A stretch of DNA of 64,000 nucleotides from contig CAWIMB010000002.1 in assembly GCA_963837155.1 (NCBI GenBank), forward strand, positions 3,596,001 through 3,660,000. Direction: 5' to 3'. The notes under the pieces were generated by a model that saw only the letters and a program-made list of their open reading frames with translations, searched no databases and had not been told where the DNA came from. The position numbers and the translations under genes are program-made. The stretch is from DASQHW01 sp963837155. GTDB lineage: Bacteria > Actinomycetota > Acidimicrobiia > IMCC26256 > PALSA-610. Shown here piece after piece: positions 8,415 to 16,214 of the stretch (the first letter of the stretch is position 1; the number at the start of each line of letters is the position of its first letter).

Positions 8415-9237
8415 CTACGCCATCCTTGGCTCCGCTGCGTCCGCACGGTCCAGGAAGTCGAGGATCTCCGGGAGCGCCTTTGGATCTTGGGCGAAGAAGG
8501 CGTGCCCGCCTTCGTAGATACGCAGCTCGCTGTGGGGGACGTGGGCGGCGATGAACTCGCCGTTCGCAACCGGCGCGATGCCGTCGTAGCGGCCGGACGC
8601 GACCAGCGTCGGACAGGTGATGCGATGCAGGCGGTCGCACACGTCGTGGTTGGCGCGGCGCGTGCAGCTGCTCGGACTCGCCGCGGAGCTGTTCCTTGCT
8701 CTTCTTCCCGGTGCGGCGCGCGGCCATCATCTCGACGAGGGCGCGGTCGCCGGCGTGCTCGGCCAGCCATTGCGCGTCGAAGCGCGTGTCGAGCAGTTGC
8801 ACGCCGCGGGCGGCGCGTTCCTTCTCGGGCAACGCCTCGAGCTCGTGCAGCGGGAACGACGCGCCGCCGGCACCGCCAGGCGAGGTGCAGCTGAGCACGA
8901 GCCGCTCGACGCGGTCGGGCGCGGTGACCGCGAGCTCTTGCGCGACCATGCCGCCGAAGCTGACGCCGAAGACGCGGCACGCGTCCCATCCGAGATGGTC
9001 GAGGAGCGCGAGAGCGTCGGCGGCGTAGTCGGCCATCGTGTACGGCCCGGGCGGGATCGCCGTCTGCCCGAGCCCCCGCTGGTCGTGCGCCGCAACATCG
9101 AAGCGCTCCGCGAACGGCTTGATCAACAGCGCACTCGTCGCGAGCGTCGACCCCGAACCGTTGAGGAACAACAACCGCGGCCCGTCCCCCGAACGCTCGT
9201 AATAGATGTCGATGCCGTTCGCCGCGACCGTGGGCAC
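8415..9237 (-). CDS. Alpha/beta hydrolase, frameshifted
   Basis: A serine hydrolase related to 3-oxoadipate enol-lactonase-like enzymes. From GTG 9237 it reads MPTVAANGIDIYYER, LLFLNGSGST (oxyanion region), AHDQRGLGQT, and the nucleophile elbow GVSFGGMVAQ with the catalytic Ser at about 96. After GESEQLHA the frame breaks at about 8650-8662. ITCPTLVASGRYDGIAP (acidic residue), then YEGGHAFFAQDP (catalytic His) and the end are in the next frame. It lies 94 bp upstream of the ferritin-like gene on the same strand. A fragment of a second copy lies at 10.5 kb. Confidence 0.8.
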
Positions 9238-9359
9238 GGGTCGAGGCTACGCCGCTTCGGGAGCGTTTCGTGTCGCCCCTCGGTGCGGTGTCGTGGCCTT
9301 TTGGCTGCGAAATTCGACGGTTCAGTTGTCGGAGACTCGTCGGGGTCGATTGGATAGAC

Positions 9360-10406
9360 ATGGCGAACAGCAACTTCGACGAGGTCGTGTTCACCGTCGT
9401 GGAGTCGACCGCGACGCCCGCCCAGCGAATCACGCTGGCGGACGCCGGTCTTACTGAACGTAGTCACCTGCAAGAGTGGACGATCGCGCACCCCGAGATT
9501 CTTGGTGCCGATGTGCTCATCGTCACCTTCGAGTTCGACCAGTGGTCATCGGCGTCCGGGCCCCAGCGGGATCGACTCGACATTCTGGGCCTCGGGAAGG
9601 ATGGACGGCTTGTCGTCGCGGAACTGAAACGCGGCTCTGCACCGGACACTGTCGAGATGCAGGCCATCAAGTACGCGGCCATGGCCAGTCGGTTCACTGA
9701 AGACCTGCTTGCAGAAAAGCACGCGCAGTATTGCGAGAAGCGCGAGACGACGCTGAGTGACGCCGCCGCGCTTGACAAGTTGCAAACTCACTCGGACGTC
9801 GGCCTGATCCCCGAATTGCCCGCGCAGCCGCGAATCGTGTTACTCGCGGAGGAATTCCCATGGTCAGTCACTTCGACCGCGGTGTGGCTGAACGAGATGG
9901 GGCTCGACCTCACTCTGATGAGGTATCAGGCCTATCGAACGGGCGCCGGCGAAATCGTGTTGACGGTGTCACAGCTCTATCCCGTTCGCGAGGTAGCCGA
10001 CTTTGAGGTCGCTCCGCACAAGCGCAGCACTAGGCCACGCGCGGGAGATGCACCTGAGATCCCGTGGACGGAAGAGGATCTCCTCACGCTCTCTTCGATC
10101 GCCAACACGACAACCGTTGCGATCCTCGACTTATGTTCGGCAACACCGAATCAGTGGGTCCGCGCTGCCGACGTGTACGAACACGCCGGGGTGGCAATGG
10201 CCAGCGGCACTGGACAATTGGGCGGCTTTGGCCTCACGATTCGCAGCCGATTCGGCCGCAAGAACACACCCTACGAGCGGAAGTGGGGAGCCGATGGCCA
10301 AGCGCATTATTGCGTCAGCCCGGAACTCGCAGCGCAGTGGGTTGTCGTACGAGAAGGGCGCGCGTCGGCTGACGGATATTACGGATCGGGCATGAGCACG
10401 GCGTGA
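9360..10406 (+). CDS. PD-(D/E)XK nuclease-like protein (NucS/DUF91-type N-terminal half)
   Basis: A 348-residue protein whose N-terminal half carries the restriction-fold core RLDILGLGKDGRLVVAELKR, that is D ... E-x-K with the acidic residues spaced as in NucS/DUF91 nucleases. HLQEWTIAHPEILGAD upstream resembles the family helix. The C-terminal part, about residues 230-348, is an unrecognised domain with GGFGLTIRSRFGRKN. The role may be mismatch repair, restriction or defence. It sits with a nucleotidyltransferase pair in a small block whose sequence looks less GC-biased than the neighbours, suggesting an acquired segment. No partner methylase is present. Confidence 0.7.
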   Translation: MANSNFDEVVFTVVESTATPAQRITLADAGLTERSHLQEWTIAHPEILGADVLIVTFEFDQWSSASGPQRDRLDILGLGKDGRLVVAELKRGSAPDTVEMQAIKYAAMASRFTEDLLAEKHAQYCEKRETTLSDAAALDKLQTHSDVGLIPELPAQPRIVLLAEEFPWSVTSTAVWLNEMGLDLTLMRYQAYRTGAGEIVLTVSQLYPVREVADFEVAPHKRSTRPRAGDAPEIPWTEEDLLTLSSIANTTTVAILDLCSATPNQWVRAADVYEHAGVAMASGTGQLGGFGLTIRSRFGRKNTPYERKWGADGQAHYCVSPELAAQWVVVREGRASADGYYGSGMSTA

Positions 10407-10499
10407 AATGAGCGTCGGGTCAGGTTGACGAGCGCAAGTCGTGTTGAAGCATCGCCCGATCGGCTAGAAACTGCGGCCGAAGTTCGTGCGATGGCATCG

Positions 10500-10603
10500 A
10501 CGTCTCCCCGAGCCCCCGCTGGTCGTGGGCCAGCGACGTCGAAGTGCTCGTAGTAGATGTCGATGCCGTCGGCGTGGATCGTCGGAAGCCAAAGCCTAGG
10601 CAT
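10500..10603 (-). pseudogene. Remnant of an alpha/beta hydrolase 5' end
   Basis: In reverse orientation this stretch encodes LPTIHADGIDIYYEH, close to the start of the hydrolase at 9237 (MPTVAANGIDIYYER). It then jumps directly to sequence matching the FDVAAHDQRGLG region, with the intervening part and the whole catalytic core missing. DNA identity is evident in cgagcccccgctggtcgtg and tagatgtcgatgccg. It is a decayed second copy and leaves about 230 bp (10407-10635) without any other gene. Confidence 0.65.
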
Positions 10604-10635
10604 AGATGTCGCAGGCGATCCTTAGGATCCGGGGC

Positions 10636-10905
10636 ATGACGGTTTCCGGAGACGACTCAACGCAGGTGGTCGAACCATCTCTCGACGGTCTCGGGCGCGT
10701 AGCCTCTGCTTCAATGGAGCCAAGCCCTCGGGATCGCGTCAGTGGCGCGTCCGCGGACACGCCCGACTCGGCGAAACCGCGGCCCAGCGACGCCAAGCTC
10801 CGTGCGCAAACAGACATGATTCTCGCGCTGCCGGTGACGGAACGACTTCGCCAGCTCGAGGCCGAGGCGGCGTTCTTCTCGTCGCTCCGCCCTCTCGACG
10901 ACTGA
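10636..10905 (+). CDS. Small antitoxin-like protein upstream of a nucleotidyltransferase
   Basis: An 89-residue acidic, Ser/Pro-rich protein ending in a compact helix ILALPVTERLRQLEAEAAFF and SSLRPLDD. Short proteins with this helix often precede nucleotidyltransferases of the DUF6036/AbiEii-like type. It ends 6 nt before the next ATG, so the two are surely co-translated. The start may be ATG 10636 or ATG 10606. The N-terminal 55 residues look disordered. The antitoxin role is inferred from the pairing only. Confidence 0.55.
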   Translation: MTVSGDDSTQVVEPSLDGLGRVASASMEPSPRDRVSGASADTPDSAKPRPSDAKLRAQTDMILALPVTERLRQLEAEAAFFSSLRPLDD

Positions 10906-10911
10906 GGCTCG

Positions 10912-11481
10912 ATGCCTCCCGAGTTCCACCCGCTCAGCTACGTCCAATTGCTTGCCGATCACGGCGTCGACTACGTGATCGTCGGAGGCGTCGCAAGCCG
11001 GATGCAGGGATCGTCAACCACGACACAAGATCTCGACATCATGCCCGAGCCTTCACCCGCGAATCTGCAGCGGCTTGCGCGGGCGTTGAGCGGCCCCGAC
11101 ACATCGAAGAAACCACCGAACGCCACGACATACGAGCCACATCCGCTCGTTGAGGCGATCGAGTTCCAGACCGAGGAGCTCACTAGCTACCGAACGGCGA
11201 ACGGTGTGATCGACGTGATCATGGACCTGCCGGGCGTCGGCGGCTACGACCTCGTGATCCGCAACGCCCGTCGCTACGCCAGCGGCGACATCATTCTTCA
11301 CGCCGCAAGCCTCGACGACATCATCACTTCAAAAGAGACAACAGGTCGGGCAAAAGACTGGCGAGCGATGGATGCGTTGTACGAGGCACGAGACCGTTTG
11401 CGCGAAACGCCTGACGAGTACGAGCTCACCGAGGATCAACTCGGTCGCGCCGAGGACGAGCCCGGCGACGAACCGGAGTGA
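10912..11481 (+). CDS. Nucleotidyltransferase (MNT/AbiEii-like), putative toxin
   Basis: A 189-residue protein with the minimal nucleotidyltransferase signature: YVIVGGVASRMQGSS followed by the metal-binding DLDI (G-G/S-x-D-x-D pattern). A third acidic strand VIDVIMDLPGVGGYD lies later. DIITSKETTGRAKDWRAM is the usual C-terminal segment of DUF6036-type proteins, which modify tRNA or act as toxins of MNT toxin-antitoxin systems in known cases. The C-terminus is very acidic. With the 89-residue gene in front it forms a putative two-gene toxin-antitoxin module. The activity is inferred. Confidence 0.7.
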   Translation: MPPEFHPLSYVQLLADHGVDYVIVGGVASRMQGSSTTTQDLDIMPEPSPANLQRLARALSGPDTSKKPPNATTYEPHPLVEAIEFQTEELTSYRTANGVIDVIMDLPGVGGYDLVIRNARRYASGDIILHAASLDDIITSKETTGRAKDWRAMDALYEARDRLRETPDEYELTEDQLGRAEDEPGDEPE

Positions 11482-11504
11482 TCATTTCGTGAGCCCGATC
11501 TCGG

Positions 11505-12056
11505 TCAGTAGAGGATCACGTACCACTGCCCGTTGATCCGCACGCACGGTACGGCGGGGCTGTTGGGATTCCCCTTCGCGTGCGCAAACGCGGCGGAAAA
11601 CTCCTGCTCGGTCTGCGGCAGGTCTTTGTTCGGATCCGAATTGCTGGCGCAGACCCCACCGGAGCAGAACTTGTCGGCGATAAGCACCACCAGCGCTTGG
11701 TCGCCATAGGCAAATGACTTCCCGAAGCTCCAACCGCCGATCGACAGTGCATTCGTCGTGAACCATTGATTGCACTCGCTCACTTGCGCGGGCAACACAT
11801 AGGCGCACACGTTGGAACCCTCGTTCTTCGCAGCTGCCGCGACGAACCCGGCAGTTGCCGCCTGCGGAGAGCCATGACCGGGGGCTTCCGAAGGTTGCAG
11901 AGGATCGTCCTGCGAATTGATCGGGTCCTGCGGCGACTCCTTTCCGGACGCGACGGGAGGGATCGACTTCGCGTGCGAGCCGCCGGCACAGGCAATCGCG
12001 CCGACAGGGAGCAAGAGGATGAGGAACGTTGTCGTGATGAGTCGACGCAGGTTCAT
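11505..12056 (-). CDS. Secreted lipoprotein of unknown function
   Basis: A 183-residue protein with a lipoprotein signal peptide: MNLRRLITTTFLILLLP then the lipobox GAIAC at about residues 19-23. A Pro/Ser/Asp-rich linker follows, and then a domain beginning QAATAGFVAAAAKNEGSNVC with four further cysteines and ending VRINGQWYVILY. It resembles small secreted NTF2-like or DUF4878-like domains at the end, which is not firm. Its ATG overlaps the stop of the 55-residue gene upstream (ATGA), so the two form one translational unit under the promoter at 12273-12297. Confidence 0.7.
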   Translation of the reverse strand: MNLRRLITTTFLILLLPVGAIACAGGSHAKSIPPVASGKESPQDPINSQDDPLQPSEAPGHGSPQAATAGFVAAAAKNEGSNVCAYVLPAQVSECNQWFTTNALSIGGWSFGKSFAYGDQALVVLIADKFCSGGVCASNSDPNKDLPQTEQEFSAAFAHAKGNPNSPAVPCVRINGQWYVILY

Positions 12057-12220
12057 CGGACGTCCTTCCCCTTGCGCACGCTGCGAAGCGTCCGCAGGTC
12101 GCCCGGAACGACCCGAAGCGCGCGGACCTTGCTGATGTCGGTGCGCCACTCGGCGAGCTCGGTGGCGTACCGCTCGAGATAGACGGGCACGGGCTCGGTG
12201 TCGGGTTCGAGAGTTTTCAT
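12053..12220 (-). CDS. Small protein, member of a local paralogous family
   Basis: 55 residues. The core VPVYLERYATELAEWRTDIS closely matches VPVHLERYAVELTEWERDI in the gene at 19925-20164; both are highly charged and helical. Ribosome site GAAGAGG precedes ATG 12220. In both cases the small gene overlaps, by ATGA, the start of a secreted-protein gene, and in both the same promoter-like element lies about 55 nt upstream. No known family is recognised. It could be a chaperone, adaptor or regulatory peptide for the secreted product. Confidence 0.6.
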   Translation of the reverse strand: MKTLEPDTEPVPVYLERYATELAEWRTDISKVRALRVVPGDLRTLRSVRKGKDVR

Positions 12221-12272
12221 CGCATGCCTCTTCCGTTCGGGCCGGCGGCCACGCCGCGCGGCTGTGTGTCGA

Positions 12273-12297
12273 GACGCATTGACCCGCGCGCAGGTTG
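12273..12297 (-). promoter_or_regulatory. CAACC-N16-CGTC promoter-like element for the small gene at 12220
   Basis: On the minus strand CAACC and CGTC are separated by exactly 16 nt, and the spacer ends GCGGGTCAATG. The same arrangement occurs at 20224-20248 and 20401-20425. CGTC is a common -10 of ECF sigma factors. The overlap with the 11-bp heptads at 12295 is noted separately. Confidence 0.5.
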
Positions 12298-12323
12298 AGC
12301 GCCGCTTGAGGCTCGCTCGAGAC
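12295..12323 (+). promoter_or_regulatory. Three SARP-type heptads, 11-bp period
   Basis: TTGAGCG, TTGAGGC and TCGAGAC start at 12295, 12306 and 12317. This is the repeat type and period known for SARP regulators (TCGAG-like heptads every 11 bp). The site lies between the small gene at 12220 (minus) and the membrane protein at 12474 (plus) and could serve either. No clear -10 follows on the plus strand. Confidence 0.45.
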
Positions 12324-12350
12324 CGGCGGGGAGCAGCGGTATCCACCGAG

Positions 12351-12380
12351 GCTCCAGCGCGTCTCAAGGCGCGCTGGAGC
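12351..12380. promoter_or_regulatory. 11-bp perfect inverted repeat in the 12.2-12.5 kb intergenic region
   Basis: GCTCCAGCGCG (12351-12361) and CGCGCTGGAGC (12370-12380) pair perfectly around an 8-nt loop TCTCAAGG. It lies 94 nt upstream of the 12474 gene. With no T-run it is more likely an operator or a 5'-UTR hairpin than a terminator. Confidence 0.4.
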
Positions 12381-12473
12381 GGTGCGGCCCACGCTCCCAA
12401 CCGCGACCCGCGGTCACGAAGCTCGCCACCACACGGACCGAGCCCGCAGGCGCCCTTCAAGGAGGCAGTTCCG

Positions 12474-12941
12474 ATGCACGAGTACACCCAGGCCGATCCA
12501 CACGACTCGACAGCACTTCCTCCCACGGCAACGACGTCGCCGACACGGACCACGGACGCCGCGCTCCTTCTCGGAGGAGCGAGCGCCCTCGCGCTCGGCT
12601 CGTTCTTGCCGTGGGAGACCGTTACCGCACCGCTCTTCGGCACGGTCACCGCCAACGGAATGCAGGCGGGCGGGCTCTTCACGCTCGCGTCGGCGGGCAC
12701 GATCCTCGCGATCTCGCGACGAGTGCGACGTGAGCAGTTGTCGCGTCGAGCCGCGGTCGGCGTGTTCGCGGCCGTCGCGGTCGCGCTGCTGGTTATCGTC
12801 GTGAAGTTCGCGGTGGTCATGAACGATGCGTCCAAGGCACACGGTATTGCCGCGGTCAGTGCGGGCAGCGGGCTGTACCTCTGTGCCGCGGCCTCGGTCG
12901 CGATCGCCGTTGGCGCAGCCCGCGCGTACAAGTCCGGTTGA
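12474..12941 (+). CDS. Hypothetical four-segment membrane protein
   Basis: 155 residues. A hydrophilic Thr/Ser-rich N-terminus (about 30 residues) is followed by about four transmembrane segments: LLLGGASALALGSFLPWETV, GLFTLASAGTILAI, VGVFAAVAVALLVIVVKFAV, and LYLCAAASVAIAVGAA. The Phe-Leu-Pro-Trp motif after the first segment is common in small actinobacterial membrane proteins of unknown role. A strong ribosome site AAGGAGG precedes ATG 12474. A rho-independent terminator follows, so it is monocistronic. It lies downstream of SARP-type heptads, so it may belong to that regulon. Confidence 0.7.
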   Translation: MHEYTQADPHDSTALPPTATTSPTRTTDAALLLGGASALALGSFLPWETVTAPLFGTVTANGMQAGGLFTLASAGTILAISRRVRREQLSRRAAVGVFAAVAVALLVIVVKFAVVMNDASKAHGIAAVSAGSGLYLCAAASVAIAVGAARAYKSG

Positions 12942-12961
12942 TCCGCAATGCACGACACACG

Positions 12962-12999
12962 AACGTGCCGCCCGTCCCCATGGACGGGCGGCACGTTTT
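12962..12999 (+). terminator. Rho-independent terminator after the 12474 gene
   Basis: ACGTGCCGCCCGTCC and GGACGGGCGGCACGT form a perfect 15-bp stem around the loop CCAT, followed directly by TTT and G. It lies 21 nt after the stop of the plus-strand gene and before the convergent protease gene. Confidence 0.9.
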
Positions 13000-13016
13000 G
13001 TGTGCCCAGACGTCGA

Positions 13017-14384
13017 CTACTCGCCGTAGATGAACCGGGCTCGGTTGTTGGGACGCGAGGCCCCACCGGCTGCTGTGGCCGTGACAAAGACCAGGCCCGG
13101 CTGGTGCTTGGGCGAGGTCACCGTAACGCTGGTGCCATCCGGCGCGACCCGCACGTTCTTCGCGACAACGTCGCCGAAGTGCACCCGGACGCGACCGAAG
13201 AGCTGGCTGCCGGTGACGACCACTCGGGTTCCTCCGCTGCTCGGTCCGTTCACGACGGACAGCCCGATGACGGTCGGGACCGATGCATACGTGAAACGAT
13301 CCGCCGTCGTCGCCGCTGACGTACCAAGCGGGTTGGTGACGGTCACGTGGACCGCGCCCGCCGTGTGCGCGGGAGAGGTCGCCGTGATCGTGGTGGGGGA
13401 ATCAACGTGGAAGCTCGCGGCGGGAACGTCGCCGAAGCGGACCTGGCTCGCGCTGCGGTACCCACCGCCGTGAAGCACGACTTTGGTAGCACCGCGAACT
13501 GACCCGGCGTTCACCGACAGGTTCCGTACTGCGGGCTTCGCCGGCACGAGCCCGTCGATCGTGTACACGCCCGCGACGTCATTCTCGACGACGCGCCACG
13601 ACAGCCGGGCGAAGCCCTTGTCGCCGAACGCCGTGCCCCACGAGTTCTCGATCCACACGCCGGACGCGTTGTAGCCCAACGCGAGGACCTCGTGGCCACC
13701 GCGGATCGGCCCGCTGATGTCGTCGTCGAGCGCGGTCGAGTGGTCGTACATCAGGTTGTCGAAGCCGGGCCGTACTGGGAACGAGATCGACACCGGATGC
13801 TGGCTTGCGAGCGCGGTCTTGATCGCGTTCTTGGCGGCGGTCCCTTGGTGATCACCTTCGAAGAGCGTGTGGAAGCCGCGGATCTTGTAGTCCGCGGCGT
13901 TCGCATGCTCCGCCGGCGTCGGCTGATCCCACCAGTCGTAGTCACCTTGGGTGTAGTGCGCACGGGTGTCGCTGCCCTGCGTGCGGGCAACCCTCAGCGC
14001 ATCCGCCGGCCAACTTCCCAGGTCAACACCGCCGTTGATCTGCGAGTACGTGTACATGGGAGCGAACGGCCGTCCCGATCGACCGCCGTGCCGCGCGTAC
14101 CAACCGAGCATCCCGTAGTCGATCGCCCAGGTGACACATGAGCTCACGACGCCCTGGTCGCCGGCCGGCTCCGCCCAGCGGGTCAAGTCGACGCTGGTCG
14201 GGAGCGCGGCGGGCGCCGCGATCCTTGCCGCCGCAGTACGGGTCGTGGGCAACTTCGCGCCGAGCCCGTGCAAAGCCGGCGAACTCGGACCCCGCGCCGC
14301 GGCGGGGGTCGACGGGAGAACCGCGCCACCGAGCAGCGCGAGGCTCGCCGTGACGACCATCGCCGTCCGAAAACGATGCAACAT
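13017..14384 (-). CDS. Secreted papain-like (C1) cysteine protease with two IPT/TIG domains
   Basis: 455 residues with signal peptide MLHRFRTAMVVTASLALLGG. The protease domain shows the catalytic Gln and Cys in DQGVVSSCVTWA (about residues 75-86), the His in GGHEVLALGYNASG and the Asn in VWIENSWGTAFGDKGF, all four expected C1A residues. After the protease domain come two Ig-like IPT/TIG domains beginning VRNLSVNAGSVRGATKV and VIGLSVVNGPSSGGTRV, ending RARFIYGE. A strong AGGAGG ribosome site 6 nt before the ATG is buried in a long hairpin (14391-14434), and SARP-type heptads lie upstream at 14446-14474. It probably acts on extracellular protein. Confidence 0.9.
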   Translation of the reverse strand: MLHRFRTAMVVTASLALLGGAVLPSTPAAARGPSSPALHGLGAKLPTTRTAAARIAAPAALPTSVDLTRWAEPAGDQGVVSSCVTWAIDYGMLGWYARHGGRSGRPFAPMYTYSQINGGVDLGSWPADALRVARTQGSDTRAHYTQGDYDWWDQPTPAEHANAADYKIRGFHTLFEGDHQGTAAKNAIKTALASQHPVSISFPVRPGFDNLMYDHSTALDDDISGPIRGGHEVLALGYNASGVWIENSWGTAFGDKGFARLSWRVVENDVAGVYTIDGLVPAKPAVRNLSVNAGSVRGATKVVLHGGGYRSASQVRFGDVPAASFHVDSPTTITATSPAHTAGAVHVTVTNPLGTSAATTADRFTYASVPTVIGLSVVNGPSSGGTRVVVTGSQLFGRVRVHFGDVVAKNVRVAPDGTSVTVTSPKHQPGLVFVTATAAGGASRPNNRARFIYGE

Positions 14385-14390
14385 TGTCTT

Positions 14391-14434
14391 CCTCCTCGTA
14401 CGAGATCCCCGTTGCGGGGATCACTACGAGGAGG
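14391..14434 (-). promoter_or_regulatory. Hairpin that sequesters the protease ribosome-binding site
   Basis: In the protease mRNA, CCTCCTCGTA (14434-14425) pairs perfectly with TACGAGGAGG (14400-14391). Inside this GATCCCC pairs with GGGGATC around the loop GCAAC, with a small 2/3-nt internal bulge. The 3' arm contains AGGAGG, 6 nt from the ATG at 14384. The leader would fold as a stable 17-bp hairpin blocking translation: an RNA switch, thermosensor or protein-binding site is possible. There is no T-run, so it is not a normal terminator. Confidence 0.6.
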
Positions 14435-14445
14435 TTCCGCGGCGG

Positions 14446-14474
14446 CGCTCGACAACCGCTCAAGGTCTGCGCAA
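14446..14474 (-). promoter_or_regulatory. Three SARP-type heptads upstream of the protease
   Basis: Reading the minus strand, TTGCGCA, TTGAGCG and TCGAGCG start at 14474, 14463 and 14452, an exact 11-bp period. The last heptad is the SARP consensus TCGAGCG. It lies between the divergent protease (start 14384) and SARP regulator (start 14564), so it may serve both. Confidence 0.55.
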
Positions 14475-14563
14475 GGCCACTCGCCAAAACGCGGTGGACG
14501 ACTTACGCGCCGCGAGCGAGACTGTCGCGCGCTGCAGGGGTGGTCGGGCGAGAGGTTGGTCTC

Positions 14564-16214
14564 GTGGAGTTCCGAATTCTCGGGCCGCTCGACGTCATCG
14601 GCGACGCCGGCCCCATCGACATTGGCGGTCGCAAGCCGCGCGCGCTGCTGAGCCTGTTGCTTGTGCACGCGAATTGGGTCGTGGCCGCGGATCGACTGAT
14701 CGATGATCTGTGGGACGGCGCGCCGCCGTCCTCAGCGTTGACGACGTTGCAGACCTACGTCTCGCAGCTGCGCAAGCTCGGCGTGAACTCATTGCGCACT
14801 CGTCCGCCCGGCTATGTCCTCGAAGTCGAGCCCGACGCGCTGGACGCGACGCGCTTCGAGCGCGTCCTCGCCGAGGTCGTCGAACGTCATGACGATCCGG
14901 CCTGGGTCGCGACCCGGCTCGGGGAAGCCTTGGGCTGGTGGCGGGGACCCACGCTGGTCGACTTCGCCGACAGCGCGTGGGCCCAGCTCGAAGCAACGCG
15001 ATTGGAAAGCCTGCGCCTCGACGCGCTCGGCGACTTGTTCGATCGCGCGCCTGGCCCTCGGACACCACCGGGCGCTGGTTCCCAAGCTCGAGAGCCTCGT
15101 CGCGTCGCACGCGTTCTACGAACGCTTTTGGAGCCAGTTGATGCTCGCGCTGTATCGCTCCGAGCGGCAGGCGGACGCGTTGCGCGCCTACCAACAGATA
15201 CGCGGCCATCTCGGTGAAGAGCTCGGCATCGCGCCGAGCGTCGAGCTCGTCCGGCTCGAAGAGTCCATCTTGCTGCAGAAGCCGGAGCTCGACTGGCACG
15301 CGCCCGTCGCCCAGAGCCAGCTCGCGCGCGCCGCCCGTCATCACCGAGACGCCGTGCCGACCGGCATCCTCACGTTCCTCCTCACTGATGTCGTCGGATC
15401 CACCCCGTTGTGGCACGCGCACCCGCACGCGATGAGCGAGGCGCTCGCCCGGCACGACGCGCTCGTCGCCCAAACGGTCGAGGCGAACGGCGGTCAGCTG
15501 CTCAAGCATCGCGGCGAGGGCGACAGCACGTTCTCGGTCTTCGAGCGCGCCACCGAGGCCGCCACCGCAGCCATCGCGCTCCAGGCCGCTCTCGACGCCG
15601 AGCCGTGGGCGCCGGCGGCCATGCTCAAGGTGCGGGTCGCGTTGCATACCGGTGAGGCCATTGAGCGCGACGGCGACTACTTCGGCCCGACGGTGAACCG
15701 CGCGGCCCGGCTGCGCGAACTGGCGACCGGTGGCCAGATCTTGTGTTCGCAAACGACCGCCGAGCTCGTGCGCGACGCGATGCCGGGCGACGTCCGTCTT
15801 GTCGAGCTCGGCGCGCAGTCGTTACGCGGCCTCCCCCGGCCTGAGATCGTGTTCAGCCTCGACCGCGCCGACACGGGCACGCCGCGCGCCGTCGGCCCTC
15901 GCCTCGAAGTCTCCCAAGACGAGGACGTGGAGATCATCCTCCTCCTCGGTGAGCGGCTCACGATCGGTCGCAGCCGCGCCAACGACGTCGCGCTCGTCAG
16001 CGATCACGGCGTCTCGCGCATCCACGCGCTGCTCGAGCGGGTGGCATCCGGTTGGTGCGTCCGAGACCTCGGCAGCCGCAACGGCACCGCTCTCAACGGA
16101 CGACGCATCGACGCCCCGTTCGCACTCCGCGACGGCGACCTCATCACGATCGGCACGTGGCGGGCGGTCTTCCACGACGACACCGACGATGAGACCGGGA
16201 TCACGACCTACTGA
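14564..16214 (+). CDS. SARP/AfsR-type regulator fused to class III nucleotidyl cyclase and FHA domain, frameshifted
   Basis: Domain order in about 550 residues is as follows. An OmpR-like winged helix comes first (VEFRILGPLDVIGDAG, RKPRALLSLLLVHANWVV, TTLQTYVSQLRKLG). A BTAD domain follows (about 95-240). Next is a class III cyclase with both metal Asp residues (LLTDVVGST, RGEGDSTFSVF) and the Asn/Arg pair (GPTVNRAARL). A C-terminal FHA domain has GRSRANDVALVSDHGVSRIH and RDLGSRNGTALNG. Start GTG 14564 has AGAGG before it. A one-step frame break lies in the GCGCGC run at 15044-15050. The FHA binds phospho-Thr, and the next gene is a Ser/Thr kinase 12 nt downstream, so an AfsK/AfsR-like phosphorelay with cyclic-nucleotide output is likely (inference). 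Confidence 0.85.

Noticed and set aside
12273..12301. Reading the CAACC element at 12.3 kb only as the third SARP heptad
   Set aside because: The same 16-nt spaced element occurs at the sigma gene without heptads in phase, so the promoter reading stands on its own; both signals overlap here.
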